Shown here: positions 20,087 to 27,650 of the stretch, piece by piece
Numbering within the stretch: the stretch's first letter is position 1
How the letters are laid out: each line of letters begins with the position of its first letter
Assembly (NCBI RefSeq): GCF_024666615.1
Contig: NZ_CP088297.1
Span: forward strand, 124,001 to 188,000
Source of the DNA: Aquabacterium sp. J223
Lineage (GTDB): Bacteria > Pseudomonadota > Gammaproteobacteria > Burkholderiales > Burkholderiaceae_C
Length of the DNA: 64,000 nt
Direction: 5' to 3'
Made by a program: the position numbers and the translations under genes
Notes under the pieces: generated by a model
The model's input: the letters and a program-made list of their open reading frames with translations, nothing else
Database searches by the model: none
Told to the model about the DNA's origin: nothing

Positions 20087-20127
20087 GCCCCCTCGGGGGG
20101 CAGCGAACGCCAATGAGCGTGGGAGCA
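20087..20127 (-). repeat. dapB: Gene-end GC hairpin element, copy 2 (3' of dapB)
   Basis: On the minus strand after dapB: CTCCCACGCTC, a short spacer with GTTCGCT, then GCCCCCC-GA-GGGGGC (20101-20087). It is nearly identical to the copy after the UbiH-like gene (same CCCACGCTCA and GTTCGCTGCCCCC blocks). This type is common at gene ends in Burkholderiales as I know them. The true dapB stop is probably at 20139-20141, so the element begins right after it. Confidence 0.6.
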
Positions 20128-20949
20128 TCACGTCTGGCTCAGAGTCCGAGCACGTCGTCCATGCCGAACAGGCCGCGATCGCGGCCGGCGAGGAAGCCGC
20201 GCGGCGCGCAGGCTGCCCTGCGCATAGGTCGCCCGGCTGGAGCTCTTGTGCGTGATCTCGATGCGCTCGCCGATGCCGGCGAACAGCACGGTGTGGTCGC
20301 CGACGATGTCGCCGCCGCGGATGGTGGCGAAGCCGATGGTCGACGGGTCGCGTTCGCCGGTGACGCCCTCGCGGGCGTAGACCGCGCAGTCCTTCAGGTC
20401 GCGGCCCAACGCCTCGGCCACCACCTCGCCCATCTTCAGCGCGGTGCCGCTGGGCGCGTCGACCTTGTGGCGGTGGTGCGCCTCGATGACCTCGATGTCG
20501 TAGCCGTGGCTGAAGGCCTTGGCCGCCATCTGCAGCAGCTTGAGGGTGACGTTGACGCCGACGCTCATGTTGGGCGCCATGACGACGGCCAGCTGCTCCG
20601 CATGGGCCGAGATCTCGGCCTTCTGCGCGTCGGTGAACCCGGTGGTGCCGATGACCGCCTTGACGCCGTGGCGGCGGCAGGCGGCCAGGTGCGCCAGCGT
20701 GCCCTCGGGGCGGGTGAAGTCGATCAGCACGTCGGCGCCGCGCAGGCCGGCGTCGAGGTCGGAGGTGACCGTGACGCCGCTGGCCTGGCCGAGGAAGGCG
20801 GCGGCGTCCTGCCCGAGGGCGGGGCTGTCGGGGCGGTCGAGCGCACCGGCCAGCCGGGTGTCCGGCGCCTGCAGCACCGCCTCGATCAACATGCGGCCCA
20901 TGCGGCCGCCCGCGCCGACGATGGCGATGTCCAGCGCAGCACCGCTCAC
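20128..20949 (-). CDS. dapB: 4-hydroxy-tetrahydrodipicolinate reductase, C-terminus frameshifted
   Basis: NAD(P)H-dependent reductase of the diaminopimelate/lysine pathway. The dinucleotide loop [10 protein letters not shown] is at the N-terminus, and the substrate/catalytic segment [15 protein letters not shown] is intact. After [12 protein letters not shown] the frame goes wrong: it reads [15 protein letters not shown] and stops at 20128, whereas the +1-shifted frame reads [18 protein letters not shown] and stops at 20139-20141, exactly the expected DapB ending. One surplus base in the pair at 20197-20198 explains this. The final helix takes part in tetramer packing, so the protein as written may be damaged; a sequencing error is as likely. 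The start overlaps bamE by 4 bp (ATGA). Confidence 0.93.
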   Translation of the reverse strand: MSGAALDIAIVGAGGRMGRMLIEAVLQAPDTRLAGALDRPDSPALGQDAAAFLGQASGVTVTSDLDAGLRGADVLIDFTRPEGTLAHLAACRRHGVKAVIGTTGFTDAQKAEISAHAEQLAVVMAPNMSVGVNVTLKLLQMAAKAFSHGYDIEVIEAHHRHKVDAPSGTALKMGEVVAEALGRDLKDCAVYAREGVTGERDPSTIGFATIRGGDIVGDHTVLFAGIGERIEITHKSSSRATYAQGSLRAARLPRRPRSRPVRHGRRARTLSQT

Positions 20950-21530
20950 CGCCGCGGCTCCAGCGGCGGGTACTCGCGGGCGGGGCCCTGCGGCGCTTCG
21001 GGCGACGGCGCGGCGCCGGCCGCGGCGGGCGGCTTGGGCAGCGCCTGCCGGCGCTCCTCGGTCAGCTCCAGCGGCGGCACCTTCGGGTTGAGGAAGCGCT
21101 GCGGGGTGATGGAGGTGACGAACTCGCGTTCGGTGGGCAGCGGCGGCGCCTCCACCGTCTTCAGCGTCTCGCCGTCGAACTGCAGCACGATGTGGCGGCG
21201 CTGCGGCTCGGCGCCCGGCCGGCGGATGGTGAAGACGTAGTCCCAGCGGTCGGCGTGGAAGGGGTCGGTCAGTAGCGGCGAGCCGAGCACGTCGCGCACC
21301 TGCAGCCTGGACATGCCGGGGCGCACCGCCGCGATCTGCTCCTGCGTGACCACGTTGCCCTGCACGATGTCGACGCGGTACGGCGTCAGCAGGCCGAGCA
21401 CGCGGTCGGTCGGCGCGGAGCTGCAGCCGGCCAGCGCCAGCAGCAGGCCGGCCAGCGCGACGGCAGACGCTTGCCGGCTCAGGCCGATGGCACCGGCGGG
21501 CCGTTGGCCGTGGAGATCAGGACGGTGCAT
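20946..21530 (-). CDS. bamE: Outer-membrane protein assembly factor BamE (SmpA/OmlA)
   Basis: A 194-residue lipoprotein of the BAM complex, which inserts beta-barrel proteins. The lipobox is LALAGC; the SmpA/OmlA domain follows with [20 protein letters not shown], the [16 protein letters not shown] motif and RWDYVF. The C-terminal 50 residues form a Pro/Ala-rich tail longer than in E. coli BamE but common in Burkholderiales. First gene of the long operon, divergent from fur with overlapping promoters. Confidence 0.94.
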   Translation of the reverse strand: MHRPDLHGQRPAGAIGLSRQASAVALAGLLLALAGCSSAPTDRVLGLLTPYRVDIVQGNVVTQEQIAAVRPGMSRLQVRDVLGSPLLTDPFHADRWDYVFTIRRPGAEPQRRHIVLQFDGETLKTVEAPPLPTEREFVTSITPQRFLNPKVPPLELTEERRQALPKPPAAAGAAPSPEAPQGPAREYPPLEPRR

Positions 21531-21543
21531 GGGCGGATCCGAC

Positions 21544-21561
21544 TATGATCGAATCATTCTA
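21544..21561. promoter_or_regulatory. Overlapping divergent promoters of bamE and fur
   Basis: A -10-like TATGAT at 21544-21549 faces fur; TAGAAT on the minus strand at 21561-21556 faces bamE. They lie six bases apart and overlap the inverted repeat TGAT-CGA-ATCA (21546-21556). Overlapping fur and omlA(bamE) promoters are known in Pseudomonas; the arrangement here is the same. The inverted repeat resembles a Fur-box core but its spacer is 3 bp rather than 1. Confidence 0.5.
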
Positions 21562-21625
21562 CGGTGGCCCCTCGGCGGCCGCCTCGACCGCTGTACCTGC
21601 CCACCTCCGACCGCTCGACGTTCCC

Positions 21626-22054
21626 ATGAGCCACGCCGACGACCTGAAGAGCAGCGGCCTGAAGGCGACGCTGCCACGCCTGAAGATCCTCGAGGTCTTT
21701 CAGCGCAGCGACCAGCGCCACATGACGGCCGAGGACGTGTTCAAGGCGCTGATGCACGAGGGCGCCGACATCGGCCTGGCCACCGTCTACCGGGTGCTGA
21801 TGCAGTTCGAGCAGGCGGGGCTGCTGTCGCGCAGCCACTTCGAGTCCGGCAAGTCGGTGTTCGAGCTCAACGAAGGCCAGCACCACGACCACCTCGTCTG
21901 CGTGACCTGCGGCCGGGTCGAGGAGTTCTACGACGCGGAGATCGAGGCGCGCCAGCACGAGGTGGCGCTGCGCCGCGGCTTCGACCTGCGCGAGCACGCG
22001 TTGTCGCTGTACGCCGTGTGCACGAAGAAGGACTGCCCGCACCGGCACGGCTAG
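21626..22054 (+). CDS. fur: Ferric uptake regulator Fur
   Basis: A 142-residue iron-responsive repressor. The N-terminal winged helix includes [15 protein letters not shown] and [20 protein letters not shown]; the metal-binding part has [19 protein letters not shown] (His cluster and first CxxC) and a C-terminal CTKKDC. ATG 21626 is chosen over an in-frame ATG at 21545 because it starts at the conserved [15 protein letters not shown]. It ends 21 bp before the convergent hprK stop with no obvious hairpin between. Confidence 0.96.
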   Translation: MSHADDLKSSGLKATLPRLKILEVFQRSDQRHMTAEDVFKALMHEGADIGLATVYRVLMQFEQAGLLSRSHFESGKSVFELNEGQHHDHLVCVTCGRVEEFYDAEIEARQHEVALRRGFDLREHALSLYAVCTKKDCPHRHG

Positions 22055-22075
22055 CCGCTCGCGGCGCCGGTCGCC

Positions 22076-23029
22076 TCAGCCGTCGCCGCGTTCCATCGCC
22101 CGCTGGTGGCGCTGGATGAACTCCCGGTAGGTGTCGATGCCGCGCAGCTGCAGGATCGTGTTGCGCACCGCCGCCTCGACCAGCACCGCCAGGTTGCGGC
22201 CGGCGTCGACGGCGATGATGGCCTTGCGCACCGGCACGTCGAGGATCTCCTCGTACAGCGGCTCGTAGGGCAGGCGCTCGAACTCGCGGTCCAGGGTCTC
22301 CTTGCGCACCAGGTGCACGATGAGCTTGAGCCGCATCTTCCGCCGCACCGCGGTCTCGCCGAAGATGGCCTTGATGTCCAGCAGGCCGATGCCCCGCACC
22401 TCCAGCAGGTTCATCAGCAGCTCGGGACAGCGGCCTTCCAGCGAAGTCTGCGAGACGCGGTAGAGGTCCACCGCGTCGTCGGCCACCAGGCCGTGGCCGC
22501 GCGAGATCAGTTCCAGCCCGAGCTCGCTCTTGCCCAGGCCCGATTCGCCGGTGAGCAGCACGCCCAGGCCGAGGATGTCCATGAACACGCCATGCCGCGT
22601 CGTGCGGTCGGCGAACAGCTGGCCGAGGTAGCCGCGCACCACGTCGATGACGTGGCCGGCCGACTCGGCGGTGACGAACAGCGGGATGTCGGCGCGGTCG
22701 CACATCGCCACCAGCCGGTCCGGCGGCGTGGCGCCGTCGGCGACGATGAGCACCGGCGGCTCCAGCGTGACGATGCGCGAGATGCGCCGCTCCTGGTCCT
22801 CCGGCGCGTCGCGGTTGAGGTAGGCCACCTCGCGCGAGCCGACCAGCTGCACCCGGTAGGGGTGGATGTAGTTGAGGTAGCCGACCAAGTCGGCCGCCGA
22901 ACGCGCGTTGAGCACCGCCGCGTCGTCGAACCGACGCTCGGGGTAGGCGTGGCCGGCGATCCACTCCCAGTGCAGCGCCTCGCGGTGGGCTTCGAACAAC
23001 GCCTCCGCGCTGATGGAGGTGGGTTTCAT
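22076..23029 (-). CDS. hprK: HPr kinase/phosphorylase
   Basis: A 317-residue bifunctional enzyme that phosphorylates or dephosphorylates HPr on serine. The P-loop GESGLGKS lies at residues 161-168, the catalytic His precedes it (RHGVFM), and the HPrK signature [17 protein letters not shown] is intact. In Proteobacteria it belongs to the nitrogen-PTS regulatory set rather than to sugar uptake. It is downstream of ptsN on the same strand, separated by about 140 bp without a recognisable terminator. Confidence 0.96.
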   Translation of the reverse strand: MKPTSISAEALFEAHREALHWEWIAGHAYPERRFDDAAVLNARSAADLVGYLNYIHPYRVQLVGSREVAYLNRDAPEDQERRISRIVTLEPPVLIVADGATPPDRLVAMCDRADIPLFVTAESAGHVIDVVRGYLGQLFADRTTRHGVFMDILGLGVLLTGESGLGKSELGLELISRGHGLVADDAVDLYRVSQTSLEGRCPELLMNLLEVRGIGLLDIKAIFGETAVRRKMRLKLIVHLVRKETLDREFERLPYEPLYEEILDVPVRKAIIAVDAGRNLAVLVEAAVRNTILQLRGIDTYREFIQRHQRAMERGDG

Positions 23030-23168
23030 GTCGGCCCGCGTCCGTTGGCCGGCCGCCCCGCATGGGGGCCCGACGAGCGACCGGGTGACCCGGATCGCAC
23101 GTCCCTCACCGAGCGCGACCGCTCCTGGCCGCGTTGCGGCCGGTCCCAGAGGGACGGCCCAGTCACCC

Positions 23169-23639
23169 TCAAGCGACGGATTTCAACGGCTCCCAGTCGG
23201 AGATCAGCTTGTGCACCACCGCCGCGTCGGTCTCGACGCGCAGCCGCTCGCGCAGCGCCCGATCGCTCAGCAGCTCGGCGATCTCGGAGAGGATCTCCAG
23301 GTGGCGCTGCGTGGCCGCCTCGGGCACCAGCAGGAAGATCAGCAGGTCCACCGGCTCGTCGTCGGGCGCGTCGAAGGGGATCGGGTGCTGGACCCGCAGC
23401 ACCGCCGCCAGCGGGTTCTTCAACCCCTTGATGCGCCCGTGCGGGATGGCGACGCCGTGCCCCAGGCCGGTGGAGCCGAGGCGCTCGCGCGCGAAGAGGT
23501 TGTCGGTGACCGAGGCCCGCGCGATCGCGTGCTGGTTCTCGAACACCAGGCCCGCCTGCTCGAATGCGCGCTTCTTGCTCGTGGCTTCCACGTTCACCAG
23601 CACGTTGCCGGCGGGCAGGATGGCGGCGAGACGGTTCAT
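23169..23639 (-). CDS. ptsN: Nitrogen-regulatory PTS IIA protein
   Basis: A 156-residue EIIA-Ntr domain protein. The phospho-accepting histidine is His67 in [10 protein letters not shown], and the [26 protein letters not shown] segment fits the fold. It relays phosphate from EI-Ntr/NPr and regulates potassium transport, nitrogen and carbon metabolism by binding partner proteins. It lies between hpf and hprK, as in most betaproteobacteria, but a hairpin before it and its own TATAAT suggest a separate promoter. Confidence 0.95.
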   Translation of the reverse strand: MNRLAAILPAGNVLVNVEATSKKRAFEQAGLVFENQHAIARASVTDNLFARERLGSTGLGHGVAIPHGRIKGLKNPLAAVLRVQHPIPFDAPDDEPVDLLIFLLVPEAATQRHLEILSEIAELLSDRALRERLRVETDAAVVHKLISDWEPLKSVA

Positions 23640-23654
23640 GTGGACGTCCTTGCG

Positions 23655-23687
23655 TCAGCGCTCCATCGGGAAGGGGATGGGACGCAT
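23655..23687 (-). CDS. Possible 10-residue leader peptide upstream of ptsN
   Basis: An ATG on the minus strand opens MRPIPFPMER and stops 15 bp before the ptsN ATG. It lies just downstream of TATAAT, so it would be inside the ptsN leader. There is no clear Shine-Dalgarno for it and no conservation evidence is available here; it may be chance. Confidence 0.2.
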   Translation of the reverse strand: MRPIPFPMER

Positions 23688-23699
23688 GGGGGGAAAACG

Positions 23700-23705
23700 A
23701 TTATA
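23700..23705 (-). promoter_or_regulatory. ptsN: Candidate -10 of ptsN
   Basis: A perfect TATAAT on the minus strand, 60 bp before the ptsN ATG, followed by CGTTTTCCCC. No clear -35 is seen at 16-18 bp. Confidence 0.5.
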
Positions 23706-23796
23706 GGAAGCCCGTCCCTCGTGACCAGCACCAACGGGCAGGGGGCATGCCCGCGACCCGGGGATGTGGCGGGAACGCCACCTCGGCGTGGCCGCC

Positions 23797-23824
23797 AAAC
23801 AGAAGCGGCCCCCGTGGGGCCGCT
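23797..23824 (-). terminator. hpf: Intrinsic terminator after hpf
   Basis: On the minus strand AGCGGCCCC (23824-23816) pairs perfectly with GGGGCCGCT (23812-23804) around a 3-nt loop, followed by TCTGTTT. It lies 80 bp downstream of the hpf stop. Confidence 0.7.
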
Positions 23825-23905
23825 GTTGCTCCTGCCGGAGCGGTCGGGCGCAACGTCCCGAAAGAGGCCGGCCGTCGGCGGCCGCCGTGGCGCCGGATCG
23901 GCGCG

Positions 23906-24244
23906 TCAGTTCAGCAGGTCGAGCCGCTTGGCGGCGGCGTGGTGGTGGTCCTGCACCCGGTCCTTGTGCCGGCACACCTGCCGGTCGAGCTTGTCCATCA
24001 GCTGGTCGATGGCGGCGTAGAGGTCCTCGTGGGCCTGCTCCACGAAGATGTCGCGCCCCTTCACGTGGACGGTGACTTCGGCCTTCTGGCGACGTTCCTT
24101 CTCCTTCATCTTCTCGACGCGTAGCAAGACGTTGATGTCGACCACCTGGTCGAAGTGCCTTGTCACGCGGTCCAGCTTGCTGAGCACGTAGTCGCGCAGG
24201 GCGGGCGTCACGTCGAGGTGGTGTCCGCTGATGGTCAGGTTCAT
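23906..24244 (-). CDS. hpf: Ribosome hibernation promoting factor (HPF/YfiA family)
   Basis: A 112-residue protein that binds the 30S decoding region and stabilises inactive ribosomes in slow growth. The fold-typical [20 protein letters not shown] start, [20 protein letters not shown] strand and [23 protein letters not shown] helix are present. It is the short form without the long dimerisation domain. AGGAA lies 8 nt before the ATG at 24244; a longer open frame to 24322 lacks family similarity. Usually rpoN precedes hpf in this order; here rpoN is absent and the gene faces away from corA. Confidence 0.94.
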   Translation of the reverse strand: MNLTISGHHLDVTPALRDYVLSKLDRVTRHFDQVVDINVLLRVEKMKEKERRQKAEVTVHVKGRDIFVEQAHEDLYAAIDQLMDKLDRQVCRHKDRVQDHHHAAAKRLDLLN

Positions 24245-24515
24245 CGGATTTCCTTTCACGAAGACTCGTGGAAGACGGCTCACCACCGCGAGAACGGACG
24301 ACCGGCGACGGTTGGAGGCCACCGGGCGGCGTTGCAGTCAGGGCGGCGGGGGGTGCCGCCTGTTGCGAGCCGTCCGGGCCAGTGTGCACGTCCGACACCC
24401 GTGTGACAAGCCGCCGTGACCGGGCCTTACGACCGCGCTGCGAAGCGCGTGACAGGCGCCGGCGAAAGCCCGTTCGGCGGGGGCGCGGAAGGCCACGACC
24501 GCCGGGGGCGGGAGG

Positions 24516-24725
24516 CATAATCCCGCGGTTGTGATGCCGGAGACCTCCGTGGACCAGAGTCACCCTCGGTGACCGTCCGCTCCCGCGACTGCGCCTGACG
24601 GCCGCCCCACCCGGCGGCCTCGCGCCGGCGGAGCGAGACGGTTCCCCCTCGCCCCCGCCCGTTGTCCCTGCCGCCTGAACGCGGTACCGCACGGCCGCTG
24701 CAAGCGGGCCGTGGCCGGAGATCCG
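24516..24725 (+). promoter_or_regulatory. corA: corA promoter and about 200-nt leader with a short upstream frame and hairpin
   Basis: The gap between hpf and corA (24245-24725) has no ordinary gene. CATAAT at 24516-24521 is a plausible -10 for corA and would give a leader near 200 nt. The leader contains a 12-codon frame, MPETSVDQSHPR then stop, at 24534-24572, and a perfect hairpin GGCCGCC (24600-24606) with GGCGGCC (24613-24619). Salmonella corA is controlled by a leader peptide (CorL), so similar control is possible; this is inference. Upstream of 24516 I see nothing distinct. Confidence 0.35.
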
Positions 24726-25697
24726 ATGATCAATGTCTTCACGCTGGAGCAGGGCCGCCTGAGCGGCCGCGCGCTCCAGGACGACGAACTGCTGGCCGAC
24801 GCCCCCGAACGCGAACCGGTGTGGGTGGACCTGGAGGCGCCGACGCCGCAGGAGAAGGCCTGGGTCGCCCGCCGCTTCGGCCTCGTCATCCCCGACGACA
24901 TCGTCGACGACGACCTGGAGGAGTCGGCCCGCTTCTACGAGGAGGACAACGGCGAGCTGCACATCCGCTCCGACTTCCTCATCGACGACGACGAGACGCC
25001 GCGCAACGTGCGGGTGGCCTTCATCCTGCACCGCAGGGTGCTGTTCTCCGTCCACGAGGAGGACCTGCCGGTGTTCCGGCTGCTGCGGCTGCGGGCGCGC
25101 CGCATCCCGGCGCTGATCGAGGACGCCAAGGACGTGCTGCTGAAGCTCTACGACGCCGACGCCGAGTACTCGGCCGACGCGCTGGAGGGCATCTACGTCG
25201 CGCTGGAGAAGGTCAGCGCGCGGGTGCTCAAGCAGGAGGTGAGCGACCAGACCGCCAGCGAGGTGCTGGCCGCGGTGGCCCGCGAGGAGGACCTGAACGG
25301 CCGCATCCGCCGCAACGTGATGGACACCCGGCGCGCGGTGAGCTTCATGATGCGCAGCCGCATGCTCAACGCCGAGCAGTTCGAGGAGGCCCGGCAGATC
25401 CTGCGCGACATCGACTCGCTCGACTCGCACACCGCGTTCCTCTTCGACAAGATCAACTTCCTGATGGACGCCACCGTCGGCTTCATCAACATCAACCAGA
25501 ACAAGATCATCAAGATCTTCTCGGTGGCGTCGGTGGCGCTGCTGCCGCCGACGCTGATCGCCAGCATCTACGGCATGAACTTCCGGGCCATGCCGGAGCT
25601 GGACTGGTCGCTGGGTTATCCCTTCGCGCTGGCGCTGATGGCCGCCTCGGTGGCGGCGCCCTTCCTCTACTTCCGCCGCAAGGGCTGGCTGCGGTGA
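24726..25697 (+). CDS. corA: CorA-family magnesium/cobalt channel
   Basis: A 323-residue inner-membrane divalent-cation channel. The large cytoplasmic domain is acidic (DDIVDDDLEESARFYEEDNGEL); two C-terminal helices flank the selectivity loop YGMNF, the CorA GMN signature, and the protein ends in the basic FRRKGWLR. The start follows GGAG with 5 nt spacing; an in-frame ATG five codons earlier is less well placed. Its stop overlaps the GTG start of a HAD phosphatase (GTGA). Confidence 0.95.
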   Translation: MINVFTLEQGRLSGRALQDDELLADAPEREPVWVDLEAPTPQEKAWVARRFGLVIPDDIVDDDLEESARFYEEDNGELHIRSDFLIDDDETPRNVRVAFILHRRVLFSVHEEDLPVFRLLRLRARRIPALIEDAKDVLLKLYDADAEYSADALEGIYVALEKVSARVLKQEVSDQTASEVLAAVAREEDLNGRIRRNVMDTRRAVSFMMRSRMLNAEQFEEARQILRDIDSLDSHTAFLFDKINFLMDATVGFININQNKIIKIFSVASVALLPPTLIASIYGMNFRAMPELDWSLGYPFALALMAASVAAPFLYFRRKGWLR

Positions 25698-26380
25698 TCG
25701 ACTGGGCGCGGGTCCGGGCGGTCACGCTGGACCTGGACGACACGCTGTGGCCGGTCATGCCGCCGCTGCGGCGGGCCGAAGCGGCGCTGTGGGCCTGGCT
25801 GGCCGAACACGCGCCGCGCACCGCGGCCCAGGGTCCCGACGCGATGGCCGCCCTGCGCGCCGCCGTGCACGCGGACTGGCCGCACCGGCTGCACGACCTC
25901 ACCGCCCTGCGCCGGGAAACGCTGCGCCGGGCGCTCGTATCGGCCGGCGAGGACGAGGCGCTGGCCGAACCGGCCTTCGAGGTGTTCTTCGCCGAGCGCA
26001 ACCGGGTCGAGCTCTACGAGGACGTGCCGCCCGCGCTGGCCCGGCTGTCGGCGCGACGGCCGCTGCTGGCGGTCACCAACGGCAATGCCGACCTGGCGCG
26101 GGTCGGCATCGACCGCTGGTTCGTCGGCACGGTGAACGCGCGCGAGGTCGGCGCGGCCAAGCCGCACCGCGCCATCTTCGAGGCGGCCTGCCGCCGCCTG
26201 AGCCTGCCGCCGGCCGCGGTGCTGCACGTGGGCGACGACGTCGCCCTCGATGTCGAAGGCGCCCGGGCCGCCGGACTGCAGGCGGTCTGGATCGACCGCG
26301 CCGGGCCGGGCAGCCCCACCGCGCTGCCCGACCTGCTGGCCCTGTGCGACCGGCTGGAGGCGGCCGACGGCGGCCCATGA
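25694..26380 (+). CDS. HAD-superfamily (subfamily IA) hydrolase
   Basis: A 228-residue phosphatase-like protein. Motif I is TLDLDDTLWPV (nucleophile Asp and general acid Asp), motif II the LLAVTNGNAD threonine, motif III the lysine in GAAKPHRAIFEAA, and motif IV GDDVALDVEGARAAG. The cap is helical as in HAD-IA enzymes. Substrate unknown. GTG is the start, coupled to corA by a 4-bp overlap. Confidence 0.9.
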   Translation: MIDWARVRAVTLDLDDTLWPVMPPLRRAEAALWAWLAEHAPRTAAQGPDAMAALRAAVHADWPHRLHDLTALRRETLRRALVSAGEDEALAEPAFEVFFAERNRVELYEDVPPALARLSARRPLLAVTNGNADLARVGIDRWFVGTVNAREVGAAKPHRAIFEAACRRLSLPPAAVLHVGDDVALDVEGARAAGLQAVWIDRAGPGSPTALPDLLALCDRLEAADGGP

Positions 26381-26408
26381 AAAAGGCCGACCCGGTGGGG
26401 ATCGGCCT
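26380..26408 (-). terminator. Hairpin with U-tract on the minus strand
   Basis: AGGCCGA-CCC (26384-26393) pairs with GGG-A-TCGGCCT (26398-26408). On the minus strand it is followed by TTTTTCA, giving an intrinsic terminator; on the plus strand no U-run follows, so it is not a good terminator for the HAD gene. No minus-strand protein gene ends here, which raises the question of what it terminates. Confidence 0.55.
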
Positions 26409-26783
26409 CGGAGAAGAAAGACGCCGCGCAGCGCCCCAGAACGAAGGAGGGAGGGAGGGAGGGAGGAGGAGAAACGCTCTGGGATTTCAACCGGGACGGA
26501 AGGCTGCGCAGCAGGCAAAAAGTGGTTCAGAGACCAGGTGACTCTGCAACCTCTCGGCAACCGGTGTGCCCGTGGCGTTTGGAGCCGCCTTCCGCAAGCG
26601 AGTTCCGCTGCGGCGCCCCGGCAGCGCCGGTCATCCGGACCGGTCCCGCGGCCGTACAACCACCGGCCGGCGCCACCGCACGTCTTGCTGCAATTTGCAC
26701 AGCCGACCGGGCACGGGGATGGCCGGACTGTCGTGGGCACGTCACCTCGCCCTCCTAGAATCCGCCCCTCTCCAAGGATCACC
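26409..26783. other. Intergenic region with G-quadruplex tract and a small palindrome
   Basis: No protein gene is apparent. At 26449-26463 four G3 runs are each separated by one A, flanked by more GGA units (whole tract 26446-26471); this is the canonical tight-loop G-quadruplex pattern on the plus strand and a CCCTCCCTCCC tract on the minus strand. At 26689-26699 TGCAA-T-TTGCA is a perfect small inverted repeat about 55 bp before the -10 of the next gene. TAGAAT at 26756-26761 is the candidate -10 for that gene. Confidence 0.6.
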
Positions 26784-27644
26784 ATGCTTTATCCGGAACT
26801 CTTCAAGCAGCTCGAGGCGGTGCGCTGGAACATGGAGCGCGACATCCCCTGGGACCGCTTCGACGCCAGCCGCCTCAGCGAGGAGCAGGCGCAGACCATC
26901 AAGATGAACGCCATCACCGAGTGGGCGGCGCTGCCGGCCACGGAGATGTTCCTGCGCGACAACAAGGACGACAGCGACTTCTCGGCGTTCATGAGCGTCT
27001 GGTTCTTCGAGGAGCAGAAGCACTCGCTGGTGCTGATGGAGTACCTCAAGCGCTTCCGGCCCGACCTGGTGCCCACCGAGGCCGAGCTGCACGAGGTGCG
27101 CTTCGAGTTCGACCCGGCGCCCGCGCTGGAGACGCTGATGCTGCACTTCTGCGGCGAGATCCGGCTCAACCACTGGTACCGGCGCGCGGCCGAATGGCAC
27201 ACCGAGCCGGTCATCAAGGCCATCTACGAGACGCTGGCCCGCGACGAGGCTCGCCACGGCGGCGCCTACCTGCGCTACATGAAGCGCGCGATGCAGAAGT
27301 TCGGCGACGAGGCGCGCGCGGCCTTCACCAAGGTCGGCGTGCTGATGGCCAGCGCCCGCCGCACGGCGCAGGCGCTGCACCCGACCAACCTGCACGTCAA
27401 CGAGAAGCTGTTCCCGCGCGACACCATCCAGAGCCGGCTGCCGGACCCGACCTGGCTGGAGGACTGGCTCGACAAGCAGATCCAGTTCGACGCCGTGTGG
27501 GAGAACAAGGTGGTCGAGCGCATCCTGCACAACCTGAGCCTGCTGATGGAGCGCAGCTTCGCCAGCGTCCAGGAGCTCAACCGCTACCGCAAGGAAATCA
27601 CCCGCCGCCTCGGCGAGAACGGCGGCGCCCCCGCCGCGGCCTGA
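26784..27644 (+). CDS. Ferritin-like diiron protein (acyl-ACP desaturase/oxygenase-like)
   Basis: A 286-residue helical protein with two diiron ligand sets: a first-helix Glu (Glu46 or Glu54) with FEEQKH (Glu77, His80), then CGEIRLNHWY (Glu125) with ARDEARHGG (Glu155, His158). This E...ExxH...E...ExxH spacing of about 30 residues is that of carboxylate-bridged diiron oxygenases such as acyl-ACP desaturases. Function in Burkholderiales is unproven. AAGGA lies 5 nt before the ATG and TAGAAT 22 nt before it. It ends 6 bp from the convergent EamA gene. Confidence 0.85.
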   Translation: MLYPELFKQLEAVRWNMERDIPWDRFDASRLSEEQAQTIKMNAITEWAALPATEMFLRDNKDDSDFSAFMSVWFFEEQKHSLVLMEYLKRFRPDLVPTEAELHEVRFEFDPAPALETLMLHFCGEIRLNHWYRRAAEWHTEPVIKAIYETLARDEARHGGAYLRYMKRAMQKFGDEARAAFTKVGVLMASARRTAQALHPTNLHVNEKLFPRDTIQSRLPDPTWLEDWLDKQIQFDAVWENKVVERILHNLSLLMERSFASVQELNRYRKEITRRLGENGGAPAAA

Positions 27645-27650
27645 CGCCGG

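Noticed and set aside
21546-21556. Fur box at TGAT-CGA-ATCA
   Set aside because: The half-site spacing is 3 bp, not the 1 bp of the classical core, and the flanks do not continue the repeat; kept only as a promoter note.
26384-26408. Terminator of the HAD gene on the plus strand
   Set aside because: No U-run follows on that strand; the U-run is on the minus side.
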